From contig OX411552.1 in assembly GCA_948146395.1 (NCBI GenBank), forward strand, positions 15,298,957 to 15,362,956: DNA of 64,000 nucleotides. The letters run 5' to 3'. The notes beneath the pieces were generated by a model, which had not been told where the DNA came from, searched no databases, and saw only the letters and a list, made by a program, of their open reading frames with translations. Both the position numbers and the translations under genes were made by a program. Positions within the stretch are counted from its first letter, which is position 1; each line of letters starts with the position of its first letter. Source of the stretch: Fragum whitleyi. Lineage: Eukaryota > Mollusca > Bivalvia > Cardiida > Cardiidae. This document shows positions 46,287 to 57,196 of this stretch, piece by piece.

Positions 46287-46350
46287 GAGCCTGTGTGACA
46301 TTTCCAACAATTTCACAATTGCGTAACGCTTAGACTGAGATCAGCCTGTA
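46287..46350. repeat. Partial ATGAGCCTGTG MITE
   Basis: TGAGCCTGTGTGACATTTCCAACAATTTCACAATTG is the family's left terminus; the rest is missing. Confidence 0.45.
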
Positions 46351-46709
46351 TTAAGTAAGCAAGCGCTTTTTGAATACCCCTTTGGTGCTTGCTTACGACA
46401 GGTTCGTAAATACATCGAGGTAAAAAAAATATTTTTAATATTTGTGAAATATTTTACTCAAATATTCGCTGCAAAAGCTTACAAAATAACCTTACGTTCA
46501 ATATTTTTTTACTTGGAAGTATGTCTATGTTATTTTTTGCGGCATGTCAGAAAGCTCGTTTTTTTTCTTATTTCGAATGCAAAGGGAATGCGCAGGCTTG
46601 AAACAGTCGTAGTTTATCTCGATCTACGATTGTCATTCTACATCCTTCCTTCTCGTCACCTGTGCTTGACTTCTGCTTTGTCCACTTCTTTTGGCAAATG
46701 TTTATTTTG

Positions 46710-47131
46710 CAGTTAACAATATCGTGAAATTGACAAGGTGAATGATTTTGGAATGAAATTGAATGACTGCGATGAGTGATTTTTGAGTGAAATTAAAGGG
46801 AGGTAATCCAATATCGCTTATTTTGTTCTGGATGAACAAAAATATAATTATTTCCTCCCTTTAGTAAAATATGCACGTAAATACTATAAATAGCTTCCTA
46901 TTTCCTCAAAAAACAATCAGACACTTATAGTTTCAATTTTGTCAGTGATTTTGCGATTTTTTTTTTCTATATATATTTATTTTGAATGAAGGTGAAAAAT
47001 TATCTTTTTAAGTGGTTTTGCAGCGTTTTTTAATAGTTTGAGTGAGTGCGTGGAATGGACAAATGGAGCGCTGAGTAGAAGATTTAGAATGGTTTTGATT
47101 GAGATGAGTGTCAATTTCACGATGTTAACTG
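46710..47131 (+). mobile_element. CAGTTAAC MITE, cleanest full copy
   Basis: Left CAGTTAACAATATCGTGAAA and right TTTCACGATGTTAACTG, 422 bp. The internal GGGAGGTAATCCAATATCGC pairs with TTTCCTCCCTTT. This copy best defines the terminal inverted repeat (~23 bp with a 2-bp indel). Confidence 0.7.
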
Positions 47132-47274
47132 TACGTATCGGACAGCCCTTTTCCTAATACTTGTCACATAGATTGAATGAAGTACGTAAAATGTAGATGA
47201 GCAAACAAACTGCCATTTGATGAAGGTTTCATCTGATTTTGTTTTTCTCCCCCAAATTTATGTACAGTCGATAT

Positions 47275-48765
47275 TGCTCGAGCGACCACGTCTATTAAGC
47301 GACCAATTTTATTAAAGCCTAGTTTACATTTGCCACGGCCGCCGTACGATATCGCAGCCTGCGATTTTTCTTACGATTTTTTGGACATCGCAGACAGCTA
47401 CGGTCTGCGGCGTATGTGTTTACAATGCCGCACGGTGACCGTGCGATTTTAAAATATTTGAGGGGGAACATACCTTAAGCCTCGTTTACATTTGGCCTAC
47501 GGAGCCCGTACGGCGCCCGTATCTCGCCGTAAGCATAAAATCGTGCGGTGCCCGTGCGGTGACATACGGTGCCCGTGCGATCATCGCACGGTCTTACGGG
47601 CACCGTAGACACCTGCGATCTCGTTTAAAAAAATGTTATACACATCTTTAAAAATCGCAAGCCCGTAGCCTCGTGCGGACACCGCACGGTCGCCGCAAGG
47701 ACATCGCACGGAAGCCTTGCGATGATCGCGCGGAAATCGTACGATATCTTCACTATCAAACATCCAAAATAAAACCCGTAGAATCGTGCGATGACCGCAC
47801 GGCATCCTCTCGATACCCGTGCGGAATCCGTACGATCTCCGCACGGCAATCCCACGATTACCTTGCGATATCGCACGGGACCCGTACGGTCTCATTTAGG
47901 TATGTTCCCCCTCAAATATGTTCAAAATCGCACGGTCACCGTGCGGCATTGTGAACACATACGCCGCAGACCGTAGCTGTCTGCGATGTCAAAAAAAATC
48001 GTAAGAAAAATCGCAGGCTACGATATCGTACGGCGACCGTGGTAAATGTAAACTAGGCTTTAATGAGACTGTACGGGTCCCGTGCGATATCGCAAGGTAA
48101 TCTTGAGATTCCCGTGCGGAGATCGTGCGGGTTCCGTACGGACATCGAGAGGATACCGCACGGTCACCGCACGATTCTACGGGTTTTATTTTGGATGTTT
48201 AATAGGCAAGATATCGTGCGATATCCGCGCGATCATCGCAAGGGTTCCGTGCGATGTCCGTGCGGCGACCGTGCGGTGTCCGCACAATGCTACGGGCTTA
48301 CGATTTTTAAAGATGTGTATAACATTTTTTTAAACGAGATCGCAGGCGTCTGCGGTGCCCGTAAGACCGTGCGATGATCGTACGGGCATCGTAGGTTACC
48401 GCACGGGCACCGCACGATTTTATGGCTACGGCAAGATACGGGCGCCGTACGGGCTCCGTAGGCAAAATGTAAACGAAGCTTAAGCGACCAGGATAAAAAG
48501 CTCCTTCGCCGTAAGCAAAATCTCTGAAAAAGAGGACATTCTAAACGAAAAATAGTTATTGTTGAATCTTATGTTGTTGAAACCATTAGAATTAGACGAT
48601 TCTAATGGGTTTAAACATCATAGGATTCAGTATGACTTGACAATCTATGTATGCTATCAAAATGAACCGTCATATTTATTATAATATTTTGTATTAAGCG
48701 ATCATGCTCGTAAACGACCGCTTTTTGGTGGTCCCTTAAGTGGTCGCTTAACACAAGTTTTACTG
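47275..48765. mobile_element. pogo/Tigger-like MITE, copy 2, interrupted
   Basis: Outer ends CAGTCGATATTGCTCGAGCG and TTAACACAAGTTTTACTG with TA flanks (47273-47274, 48766-48767) match the MITE at 37749. The matching sequence is split after ATTTTATTAA (47315) and resumes with TAAGCGACCAGG (48481). The 1165-bp insert is described separately. Confidence 0.6.
47316..48480. mobile_element. Interleaved double palindrome A-B-A'-B' of CG-rich phased repeats
   Basis: Four blocks: A 47316-47474, B 47478-47895, A' 47899-48059 (reverse complement of A) and B' 48063-48480 (reverse complement of B). TTA or TAA lies at each junction and TAA on both outer sides (47313-47315, 48481-48483). A begins AGCCTAGTTTACATTTGCC and B begins AGCCTCGTTTACATTTGGCC, so the two units have related termini. 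All blocks are dense in cores such as CGTGCGG, ATCGCACGG and CCGTACGG spaced 10-11 bp. Several overlapping open frames on both strands are artefacts of the CG-rich array. The 3-bp flank and array style suggest Harbinger-type movement; no transposase is present. Confidence 0.65.
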
Positions 48766-49593
48766 TACTTGAAAAGAGTCGTGTTGTTTTCTAAACGTTA
48801 TCAATGTCATGTCAATGTTTAAGTGGACATTATCAAACGTTAAACCCATAAAACAATATAGCTTTGATCGTCACTTTTTTATGATTAGTTCTCGAGGTGA
48901 CCATCAAGGTTTGTGCATTCTGTTTGACTGAATAATTTCACTGTTCGATGAAAGCACTTTAAGTGCGTAGATTGTGAGCTTCCGCAAATCAGTAGTTCCT
49001 CACAGATTTATCTTTTTTATGGATATATGTTAAAGTTTTTGCTTTATGAAATTATGAAATAAGATATGACTAGCGTATATCTTGAGTTCACGGATGTGTG
49101 AATCAAAAATATCCAATTACACCCATGTATAAATCCACCTCGCGTATTCATACAGTGTGGTTAAGTTTTTGTTTCATACCTTCATGAAATTAACATATAT
49201 TCTCTTCATCTGTTAAAATTTTTAAATAAATTTTACAATGAATTTATTCTTGTGAAATAGATGATAAGTGACTAAAAAGTACTAGTAAATAGATATCATG
49301 AGTGTATGAAACTGTTCTTGAAGACAGATCGCGACTTCCAATAGAAAATCGATCAACCTATCAAATCATTCATCAATAAATTACTTGCAATCTCCTACGC
49401 TTGTGTAAAATGTTTTCATTGTTGGAAGACTTAAAACAATAGCTCGATTAAGCATTCTAAAATCTTCTCTAAGAAATCTAAAAATCTAAAGAAAGAAAAA
49501 AAAGAAAAAAACTGCCGTGTATAAATTGTATGGCCGTGGCGTAAAATTAAAATAGGTAATTTGTAACAAGACAAGAATAACAACAACACAGTA
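48766..49593. other. Intergenic AT-rich stretch
   Basis: No gene or clear repeat is recognised; a purine-rich AAGAAAGAAAAAAAAG tract lies at 49490-49510. Confidence 0.4.
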
Positions 49594-49835
49594 TATGAGC
49601 CTGGCATTTCCAACAATTTACAATGTGTATGAGGGATCAAACATTGAGCAGCGTAGACAGCCACATACTGTAAATGCAAAGTTACCCGATGGCCTACAGA
49701 CACTTTGAGACATTATCTATCTACTTAACGAATGGTGAAGACTCTGGTCAGACTGTGCGGATGCACAGGCTGGTCAGAGTGTTTACTTTGCGCATATTTG
49801 AAATTGTTGTAAATCTCACGCACAGGCTAATAACA
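49594..49835. mobile_element. ATGAGCCTGTG MITE, copy 2
   Basis: ATGAGCCTGGCATTTCCAAC left and GTTGTAAATCTCACGCACAGGCT right. Inner GACTCTGGTCAGACTGTGCGGATGCACAGGCTGGTCAGAGT matches the family core. It ends ~160 bp before the PH/PTB start codon. Confidence 0.55.
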
Positions 49836-49996
49836 TGTTATAGGTAGAATATTAAGTAAGGCTTCGAAAGGTTTAAGATGGAAAAGTTATTTTAACTTCA
49901 TTCGTATCTCATTTGTTCTTCATTATTTTAGTGAGTCATCCAACCCGACAACCGAAGAGGCACGAATTGAAGTTACCTGTGTAGTTTGCCATAGAA

Positions 49997-50083
49997 ATGG
50001 TGGGACAGAACGTTATCAAAACGGGAACGTTAGATATCAAACCACCGGCAACGTCATTCTTTCCACGTGGATTCCGTTTTCAG
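49997..50083 (+). CDS. PH/PTB gene coding exon 1
   Basis: 29 codons MVGQNVIKTG to RGFRFQ, then donor GTACGT. The transcribed exon may begin at or before 49932. Confidence 0.75.
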
Positions 50084-53000
50084 GTACGTAAATAAATGAC
50101 GTTAACGAATTATGCTGCAAATATTTTTAACTCACATGACTATTCTGATTTCTGAGAAAAACGAACGGAACAATCTTTCAGTGACATAGTTTTTCGTCAG
50201 GAATTCTATTGTCTGGTTAGCCTATGAATGACATTAGTGGTTGTATTAAATAGATATTTAAGGAATATAACATATGATTTAGACATAGTTGGGCAGAACG
50301 TTATTATACGTTTTTTACCTTTTCATACTTCGTGTATTCTTTCTGTTTTAACAGCCATGGAAAAGTAGTTTGGTAGAACTCGTTGTAACGGATGGGGGAT
50401 CCCCTGAATTAAGGTTATACAACCAAAAAGACAATAGTCTCAAGGACATATTTACACTAGAGGACATCAATGACGTCAATATGTGTGGATCAAAGACGCA
50501 TGCGCATGCATTCGAGGTCATATCCGGTAATAAGCCGTTAATAATAATGTCGGGAGAAACGGAGTTAGAAAGTAGAGATTGGATTTGGACGTTACGCAAA
50601 CTATTTTGGCCCGATGTCATCGTGGAACCGGACGGAGGTTTGTAAAACTTTATTTGGTTCGCTTTAAAGATCGTAAAAAGGGCTAATTTGTGTCACAATT
50701 TTTCAAGTTTCAAATAAACGTAACTTTGAGAACGTTGTTTGAGTCCTCCGTAGATAGTATACGCAATATCTAATTAGTTACGCCTTTCGCTAGCTAAAAT
50801 TAGGAAATTTGAATATTGAACGACCATTTACCGCTTACTGTTATGTTGAATTAAAGATACCCAGTTCTAAAATACACACAATGATCAGGGCCCGAGGTAA
50901 TAAAACTTTTTTCAGTTTCAACTCAAAATTTTCTCAAATTTCAACTTGAGATCAAAGGTGTAATTTGTTGTAATAGTAATATTAACGTATGAACATAAAC
51001 GATAATATAAATAAGTTATTTTAATAACAACTTATCAATATTATCTTTTACGTTCATATATTTTTTTGAATTCTAAATTTAAGAAAATTCTCAGTTGATC
51101 ACGAAAAAAAAAAAAAAATAAATAAATAAATAAAAAGTAACCACGGGCCCAGATTTATGTTCTTGTATATGTATATCATCAATAAAATTGAAATCATAAT
51201 CTATATGTTTGAATACTTAAGCTAAACAAACACACGAAGCGTTATTTTGAGACTAGAAAAACAAAACAACGAGACATCGGTTTCTATTGTTTCGGTAAAG
51301 AAAAACTTAAAATTTAATGAACACATTTTCTCGTGCCATTTCAAAATCCTGAAACTGGTTAGAGCACTGAGCGCTTTTAGTTCGAGTGATTGGCATCGAA
51401 TTCGATGATTTAGGTATGAAATGATTTATAGTTTAGAAAACAAAAGTTTTCGAACTGAAACAATATAATACGACCTCTATTTGCGTCCTTTGTATACCAC
51501 TGTAAACCTTTATTTCAAACATTTATAGGTTCAAACAAGCTGCAGCTCTTATCAAACAAGGACTCTGACAGATTACGTTTATCTTCCGGAGTTTATGACG
51601 TTAACGTATCAGTAACGTGTATTGGGCTTCAGCTCCTGTATAAATGTAGTTCAGATGACAGCAGACAGACGCCAGTAGAACCTTTTGATGGTCAAGAAAG
51701 CAAGGAAACAATGACCATACCCCTGACCACTCTAGGTCAGTTAAGGATTGAAATGGAAAGAAAAACCACGTGTCTGGTCATAGAAACCATAGCGTAAGTA
51801 TACTCACCATGTTGTCCGTTTTACTAAACTTCTTACGGAAAATTTAATCGTAAGTCAAAATCACAAATCGTACCTGGTGTTTTCATTCATAGATTCTATC
51901 TTGCAATATCTCATTGGAATCGGCTTTAGTAACTACTGTAAAAGCAACTTTAATTTTTGACTTACGCAAAAAAAATGATCGTAAGTTGTTTAGTTAAACA
52001 GGATCCATGAATTCTAAAAGAAACACATTTAAGAGAAAATACTTTTATCTGGGGACCCAAAAATACTTAATTGATGGCAAATAAAGTTTTGCACTAAGCC
52101 ATTAAGTTGTTGGAAATCAGCGAGACATCAGGATTTCTCGGGTGACTTAGTAACCTTCCGAAATCATGGAAAATCGACCGGCGGAAACAGATGACATAAT
52201 CTATAAACAAATTTAGTTAACTCATATATTTTGTAATCTTATCTTTCGACTCGGGAATATAAACACGTCGTTTATTGAATGGTGATAATGTTGGAATTTC
52301 ACCATGAACGTTTAATCAAGCTAATCATTGTCTTTGCTTTATTCAAATGCCGGAATACTTTGATCTAAATAGGCATGGGTTGGTTGAATGGAATATTTAG
52401 AACTTTTACCGTAAAAATTACAACTGCCTTTATCAGGCGACAACTTTCAGTAAGTTTTGTTATTAACTTAACGTTCTTGGTCGTTGGTATATGTTTATGG
52501 TTAGAATTTTTCAAATGATACTGTATTGAGATTGTATTTGGTCTTAGATGATGTCTGACATCTGTTTTTAGGGCTACAGATAGAGGGTATATTTTGGATT
52601 TTAGATCAAAGTTTGTTTGTTTTTTTTTTTAAAAAAAGACAACAGCAACAACAAAAACTCAAACTCTATACTAAGTATTGTTGGTATTCATTGGAATCGT
52701 CTCGTCGAGATGATTTGAATAAGTACCTATAACATAGGCTTTTGTAAAGGAAAAAAAGATTTTCCTCTGTAAGTAATTTCATTTCTTAAGGTAGTGGACC
52801 CGTAATAGTTCCGCAACATTTCGTAACTCATGATCTTTCACAATGTTAATCGAGGTTTCCTAATGAAATCATTAGGAAACCTCGGTAAACACTGTTATAG
52901 TTCATGACATTCGAAACGTTGTGGAACTGTTACGGTTCCACTTCTTTAATGGATACCTCTGTCATCATGCTTCCATTGACAGTTATTCGTCATTTTTTCA

Positions 53001-53158
53001 GAGAGTTTGAGCACGGACCCACAACCCTTGTTTTCAAGCAGACAGAAGACACTAGCTGCGATATTCAAACAATGATGGATATTATAAAAAGTGCCATATT
53101 TCGTGCCACCACAAACTTACATGATTGTATCTCAATATCGAGATGGAGATTGCCTTGA
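49997..53158 (+). CDS. PH plus IRS/DOK-type PTB-like protein, 263 residues
   Basis: Four coding exons join in phase: 49997-50083, 50355-50637, 51529-51793 and 53002-53158 (TGA 53156-53158). ATG 49997 (GAAATGG context) follows an in-frame TAG at 49982, which fixes the start. Residues ~5-120 look like a pleckstrin-homology domain: VIKTGTLDIKPP opening, RGFRFQPWKSSLVELVV strands, ELRLYNQKD, then AFEVISGNKPLIIMSGET and a C-terminal helix DWIWTLRKLF with the conserved Trp. Residues ~135-245 resemble an IRS-type PTB fold: SGVYDVNVSVTCIGLQLLY, IPLTTLGQLRIEM, EFEHGPTTLVFKQTED and a final helix IQTMMDIIKSAIFRA. This domain order is that of DOK/IRS adaptors, which bind phosphotyrosine receptors at the plasma membrane. 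It lacks the long tyrosine-rich tail of those adaptors, and the usual basic FxxGRR stretch of the PTB site is not seen. The gene is solid; the PTB assignment is moderate. Confidence 0.78.
50355..50637 (+). CDS. PH/PTB gene coding exon 2
   Basis: 94 codons plus one base after TTTAACAG, before GTTTGT. Encodes most of the PH-like domain; the first of the three frames read (PWKSSLVEL) is the only one open. Confidence 0.8.
51529..51793 (+). CDS. PH/PTB gene coding exon 3
   Basis: A 265-nt exon after TTTATAG, before GTAAGT. Encodes GSNKLQLLSNKD to TTCLVIETIA, the first part of the PTB-like region. Confidence 0.78.
51815..52004. mobile_element. CTGTTTTACTAAAC MITE, copy 2
   Basis: CCGTTTTACTAAACTTCTTACGG and CGTAAGTTGTTTAGTTAAACAGG with the shared inner TGCAATATCTCATTGGAATCG. 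It starts ~20 bp after the exon 3 donor. Confidence 0.55.
52789..52946. mobile_element. AGGTAGTGG MITE, copy 5
   Basis: AGGTAGTGGACCCGTAATAG with the right end CCACTTCTT diverged; the centre is GAGGTTTCCTAATGA..TCATTAGGAAACCTC. It lies in intron 3, 55 bp before exon 4. Confidence 0.55.
53002..53158 (+). CDS. PH/PTB gene coding exon 4
   Basis: A 157-nt exon after TTTTTTCAG. Encodes EFEHGPTTLVFKQTED to ISRWRLP and TGA. An AATAAA at 53570-53575 is a possible polyadenylation signal. Confidence 0.75.
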
Positions 53159-53299
53159 AACGTCAACTACAATACAGAAAGAGAATTAATTAACGGTCAA
53201 TCCCAAGTCAACGTTACCGTTTCACTCCTTAGAATAACGTGGCCGCGCATGTTCATTTTGACGTGATTCGGCACATCTTATTTACTTTAAATGAAAATC

Positions 53300-53450
53300 G
53301 TTGACGGCGAAGATTAACTGGGAAACGGACAAAAGCCCCTCTGTGACAAAGTACTCCCATCCTTGGGACAAAACTCCCACGGTTAAAGGTCAATGGGACA
53401 AAAGTCCCATGCCCTCACCTGAAAAGTGGACAAATTCCATTGTCATTAAA
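53300..53450. repeat. Cluster of GGGACAAAAGTCCC-type motifs
   Basis: GGACAAAAGCCCC, TTGGGACAAAACTCCCA, TGGGACAAAAGTCCCA and GTGGACAAATTCC occur within ~110 bp, each a near-palindrome. It lies in the presumed 3' flank of the PH/PTB gene. Confidence 0.45.
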
Positions 53451-54479
53451 AATGTTTGGGGTTTTTTTATGTTTAAAAAGGTCCTAAATACTTATCGGAT
53501 TTGCATATGAAGTTTTGAATATTTATTCGACTTTTTTGTAAGAAATGAATATTTGAGTCATGTACAATTAATAAAATTAAACCAATTTAGGGGAAGAAAA
53601 ATTATTCTTCCGTGTATTCATGAAATATGTTATATATCCTCCATTTGTTGTTATATTTTCTCCACATCTCAATATATACTTAATATTCTGACGATTTACG
53701 CGTATAACATTGCACTCCGCTTAATAAGCGGTTATATCGTGCTTAGGTTATATCGCGTAAATTGTCAGAAATGAAGTATAACTTTTACATTATTATTTCT
53801 ATTCTCACTATTGTCTTTGTAAAAATCGCCCTCTTGCTGTGTCCTCTGATGATCATTTTGAAGAAGACGCAAAGTGTCTTCTCCGTTGGATAGTTTTGCG
53901 TCATTGAAACGCTATAAGTAAATATTCATTCCGTCATAATTTGACTTAAAAAAACGAGAAAAAACGAGAATATTTCATAAACGAAATGTAGACACCGACC
54001 GTAATTTAGGGAAGTTCACTCCTGAGATTTTTTGGTCATTGCGCAACAGGAAATTCCGGCCACTCTGGTACCACGCACTCGTCCACGCCAAATAGTTTCC
54101 ATAATTAATTCCTCGAAACAAGGGGACAATAGCAAAAAATCGTCCTTTGGGATTTTTTTAAACACAATACGAAACATTTCATTTGAAAATTTCGACAGAA
54201 TAATTGCTAGACTCTAGATATCGTATAAATCAACACAGCTATTTTGTTTGTTTAATACAGGGTGTGACGTCAAGGTCGTTTTTGTACGTTTAAGCGACGT
54301 CGACGTTCCCGCGCTTTATAGGTCGTCAAATTATGTTATGTAATGCTAATCCTTTAAAGTGCAGCCCGTGTATTGTTCCGTCTGTGATTGGTTTATCCAT
54401 GATAATTTATTGATCTGGCCTGGTTATTCAATAAGATTTTGTGCATTCTAAACTTAAGCTCGTTGGAACTGTTCAATTA

Positions 54480-54990
54480 TTAACCCGGATTTTGACCTTT
54501 GACCTTTAGCTGTGACCTTAGCCCTGGAGCTACAGACTCAATACTTGAGAATGACAACTATACAAACGATGACGTACATGACTTGTGGAAGATAAGACGA
54601 GTTATCATAACATCCATCAAAATATATCCGATTTTTCGTGAAATCATAAATAATTTACCCCTTTTTGAACTTTGACCTCTGTATGACCTTGACATTAGAG
54701 CTACACATAAAATGATTACACATCACACATGGTCCCGTGATGTTAAATATTTGTGCTAAGCTATTTTGGAACCGATCCATTAATACCAGAAATATGGTGC
54801 GGTAATGAATATCTTCAACCGATTTTGAATTTTGACGTCTTGGTAGGATCTTGACCTCCGAGATCTAGTCTTGAGATAAGAAAAAAATAGTTATGTGAAT
54901 TTGAAATGCAATTCTCAAGATGGCTTCCGAAAAATATTTCCCTGTTTACTGATTTTGAATACTTTTTCTTGAAATGATATAGAAATGACA
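54480..54990 (+). repeat. Tandem units with GACCTTTGACC, ~178 bp, three copies
   Basis: GATTTTGACCTTTGACC..GTGACCTTAGCCCTGGAGCTACA (54492), TTTTTGAACTTTGACC..TGACCTTGACATTAGAGCTACA (54662) and GATTTTGAATTTTGACG..GATCTTGACCTCCGAGATCTA (54821) are diverged copies. Confidence 0.5.
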
Positions 54991-55345
54991 TTTATTATTT
55001 ATTACCTCCCTTTAATAAAAAAAAAGTCAAAATTTAAAAAGGACTGTATTACTATTTCTTTATAATTTTCATTTGTATTGAATGATAATACCAATTAAAT
55101 TAAAGACAAAAAAAGTTTGACCATTATTGGTTTTGAAATGGTCGTTTTCCACTTAGATTTGAATATAAACGTTTTATCTATCCACCATTTAAGTAATATG
55201 ATTCCTAATTTTAAAGTTATAGTGGTTTTCTCTTCTTTTAATTCATAGACACGCTCTTTTTTTGAAATACAATTTGAGGGGCTCTTTTTTACATACATTT
55301 CTCACAATCAGGAAAAGTACACCCCACCCCCTTAAACAGTCGATT

Positions 55346-55380
<35 letters not shown>

Positions 55381-55747
55381 AAATCCAATGACCCCTTCTT
55401 TTAAATGCATTTTTGTAGTAGAAAAATGTTTGGCTACGTCATATGAAAAAAATAGGAAACCTGTTTTACTTTGATCTCAGGAGCGATCTCCCTTAAGTCG
55501 ATCATTTGTAAGCAAGTCCGTAAAAAATAGTTTATACTGGTAATGTTGTCGTCTTAACCACATTCTGCCATATTTTCATCCTCACACTCCGACAATTTCT
55601 CCATAGTTAATTTGCAATGCAGCTGTAATACGGGATGGTGGAATGATACAATACGAAACTACTGAAGAGCTCTGGACGACGCGCATGATAATGGGTTATC
55701 TCCCTTCCCATCTCTTCAGATATTTACCAATTATATTTGTTCTTTTT
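54991..55747. other. Non-coding, with a long A tract
   Basis: Holds an A run of about 28 bases (55351-55378), usable as a microsatellite; no gene is recognised. Confidence 0.4.
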
Positions 55748-56617
55748 GGTGGACGTTTAAGTGTTAATACCGCGTAAGAACAATACTGTCAGATGTAAAT
55801 AGGTTTTCAAAACAGTAGTGCTCACTAAGATTCAATTTACTCTTTTTCTAGAATTGTATCCGTCTGACAGCTATGCATTTTAGAAATGGAGTGAAACAAG
55901 GATTCTACTTAACTTGTTGAAACCTAAAAGACATCTTTTAAGTGCGAAATCATATGCGATTCTGAGATCGGGTGAACGTTTTGCTCGCGTAGAATTACTT
56001 TTCAGGCAAAGTGAGTAAAATTGTCCCATTGTTTTCCAATGGTCTATGGGAGGTCACTCATAAAATTTGTTGAATGGAATTACTGGAATGGTAACCTCCC
56101 CTGACACTTCTAATGTATATAAAACAATGGCCAATTAATTGAAATACCGGAATACACATGAATAACGATACAGCCCGAGCAGATAAAGGAAAGCATTCAG
56201 GTCGTGCGATAAAGGTTTATACAAAGGGATTTTACTCTACTTTTCAACACGCGACAGCCGATCTCGAGACGAGTGTCTGTAATTTTTACGTGTTTATATA
56301 AACACTTGCCTTTTCTTTCTTTATTTAAAAATGAATTTCGCGGACCAATTAATTATTTTGCTTTTATAGATTTTTTTAAGCAGATAACACCATAATTTTA
56401 ATTATGATATTACGGAGAATCGATTAGCATTACAAAATAAGAATAAAAACTTAGATCATCTAATTGTCATTTCTTTTTTTTATAACCAATTGATCAGACA
56501 ATCACTCTTGCAAACTTGGGTCAGGTCATTTTCCTTTTATCGTAATTTTAAATGTAAAATTCCTCTGTTCTTAACAAATGGAAGAATCACTCTAGTATGC
56601 CAACAGAAACGTCCACC
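55748..56617 (-). mobile_element. GGTGGACGTTT TIR element, copy 2 (inverted, internally deleted)
   Basis: Starts GGTGGACGTTTAAGTGTTAA and ends CCAACAGAAACGTCCACC, the reverse of copy 1 at 23666. It is ~870 bp against 1335 bp. Shared blocks include GTATCCGTCTGACAGCTATG and CATTCAGGTCGTGCGATAAA. Confidence 0.6.
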
Positions 56618-57196
56618 ATCAGTACTTTCAGTGCTTTGATTTTTATATCGAAATGAGTTCTTGAGTCCCTGGTCCAAACTTCACGAAATATTACCTGAAG
56701 TTGTGATGACGTAGCCCTTTTTCTGATAAGCTGATGGAGTAAGTCTATTATCTATTATCTGATAAGAGAGAGGGCTACGTTATACAGGCTAGGTTACCTC
56801 TCTTACATACTCCTTGTGTATGCTTTAATTTCACCAAGCCACTGCATTGTACTTATTTGCGGTGAATGTTGTATTGATAACCAAAATCTATTTTTTTGAA
56901 AAAGGTTCCCAACAAACAAAAATCCTTTTTAAGAACATATGGATTGATCCCCTGCTAGACCAAATTTCGATTAATAAGTTGAGAAACTGGTCGCTGCAAT
57001 ATAATGTTGTAGTTGTACTGGATTAAAGCAGAAGAACCAGCGAGCCGTCTGTAGGTACACTAAGATGTAGCTAAAATACAAATTAAATGGCGATGAAAAC
57101 GATTCCGCACAAAAGGTAATCGGGAACCCTCTGTGAATCTTCGGAACAGATTTTGTAAATAATATGCGCACAACCATGGCAGCGCGTCGTTTTGTT
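56618..57196. other. Intergenic with a small hairpin
   Basis: GACGTAGCCCTTTTTCTGATAAG..CTGATAAGAGAGAGGGCTACGT (56708-56779) forms an imperfect stem. Nothing else is recognised. Confidence 0.35.

Noticed and set aside
47581..48377. Four or more overlapping open frames of 83-104 codons rich in Arg, Gly and Cys on both strands
   Set aside because: They lie in the CG-core array and mirror each other because the DNA is an inverted repeat; CG-rich phased motifs avoid stop codons by composition.
49932..50083. Alternative frame ESSNPTTEEARIEVTCVVCHRNGG as a coding exon
   Set aside because: It is open within this exon but leads to a stop (TAG) just inside the next exon; the frame from ATG 49997 joins all three later exons.
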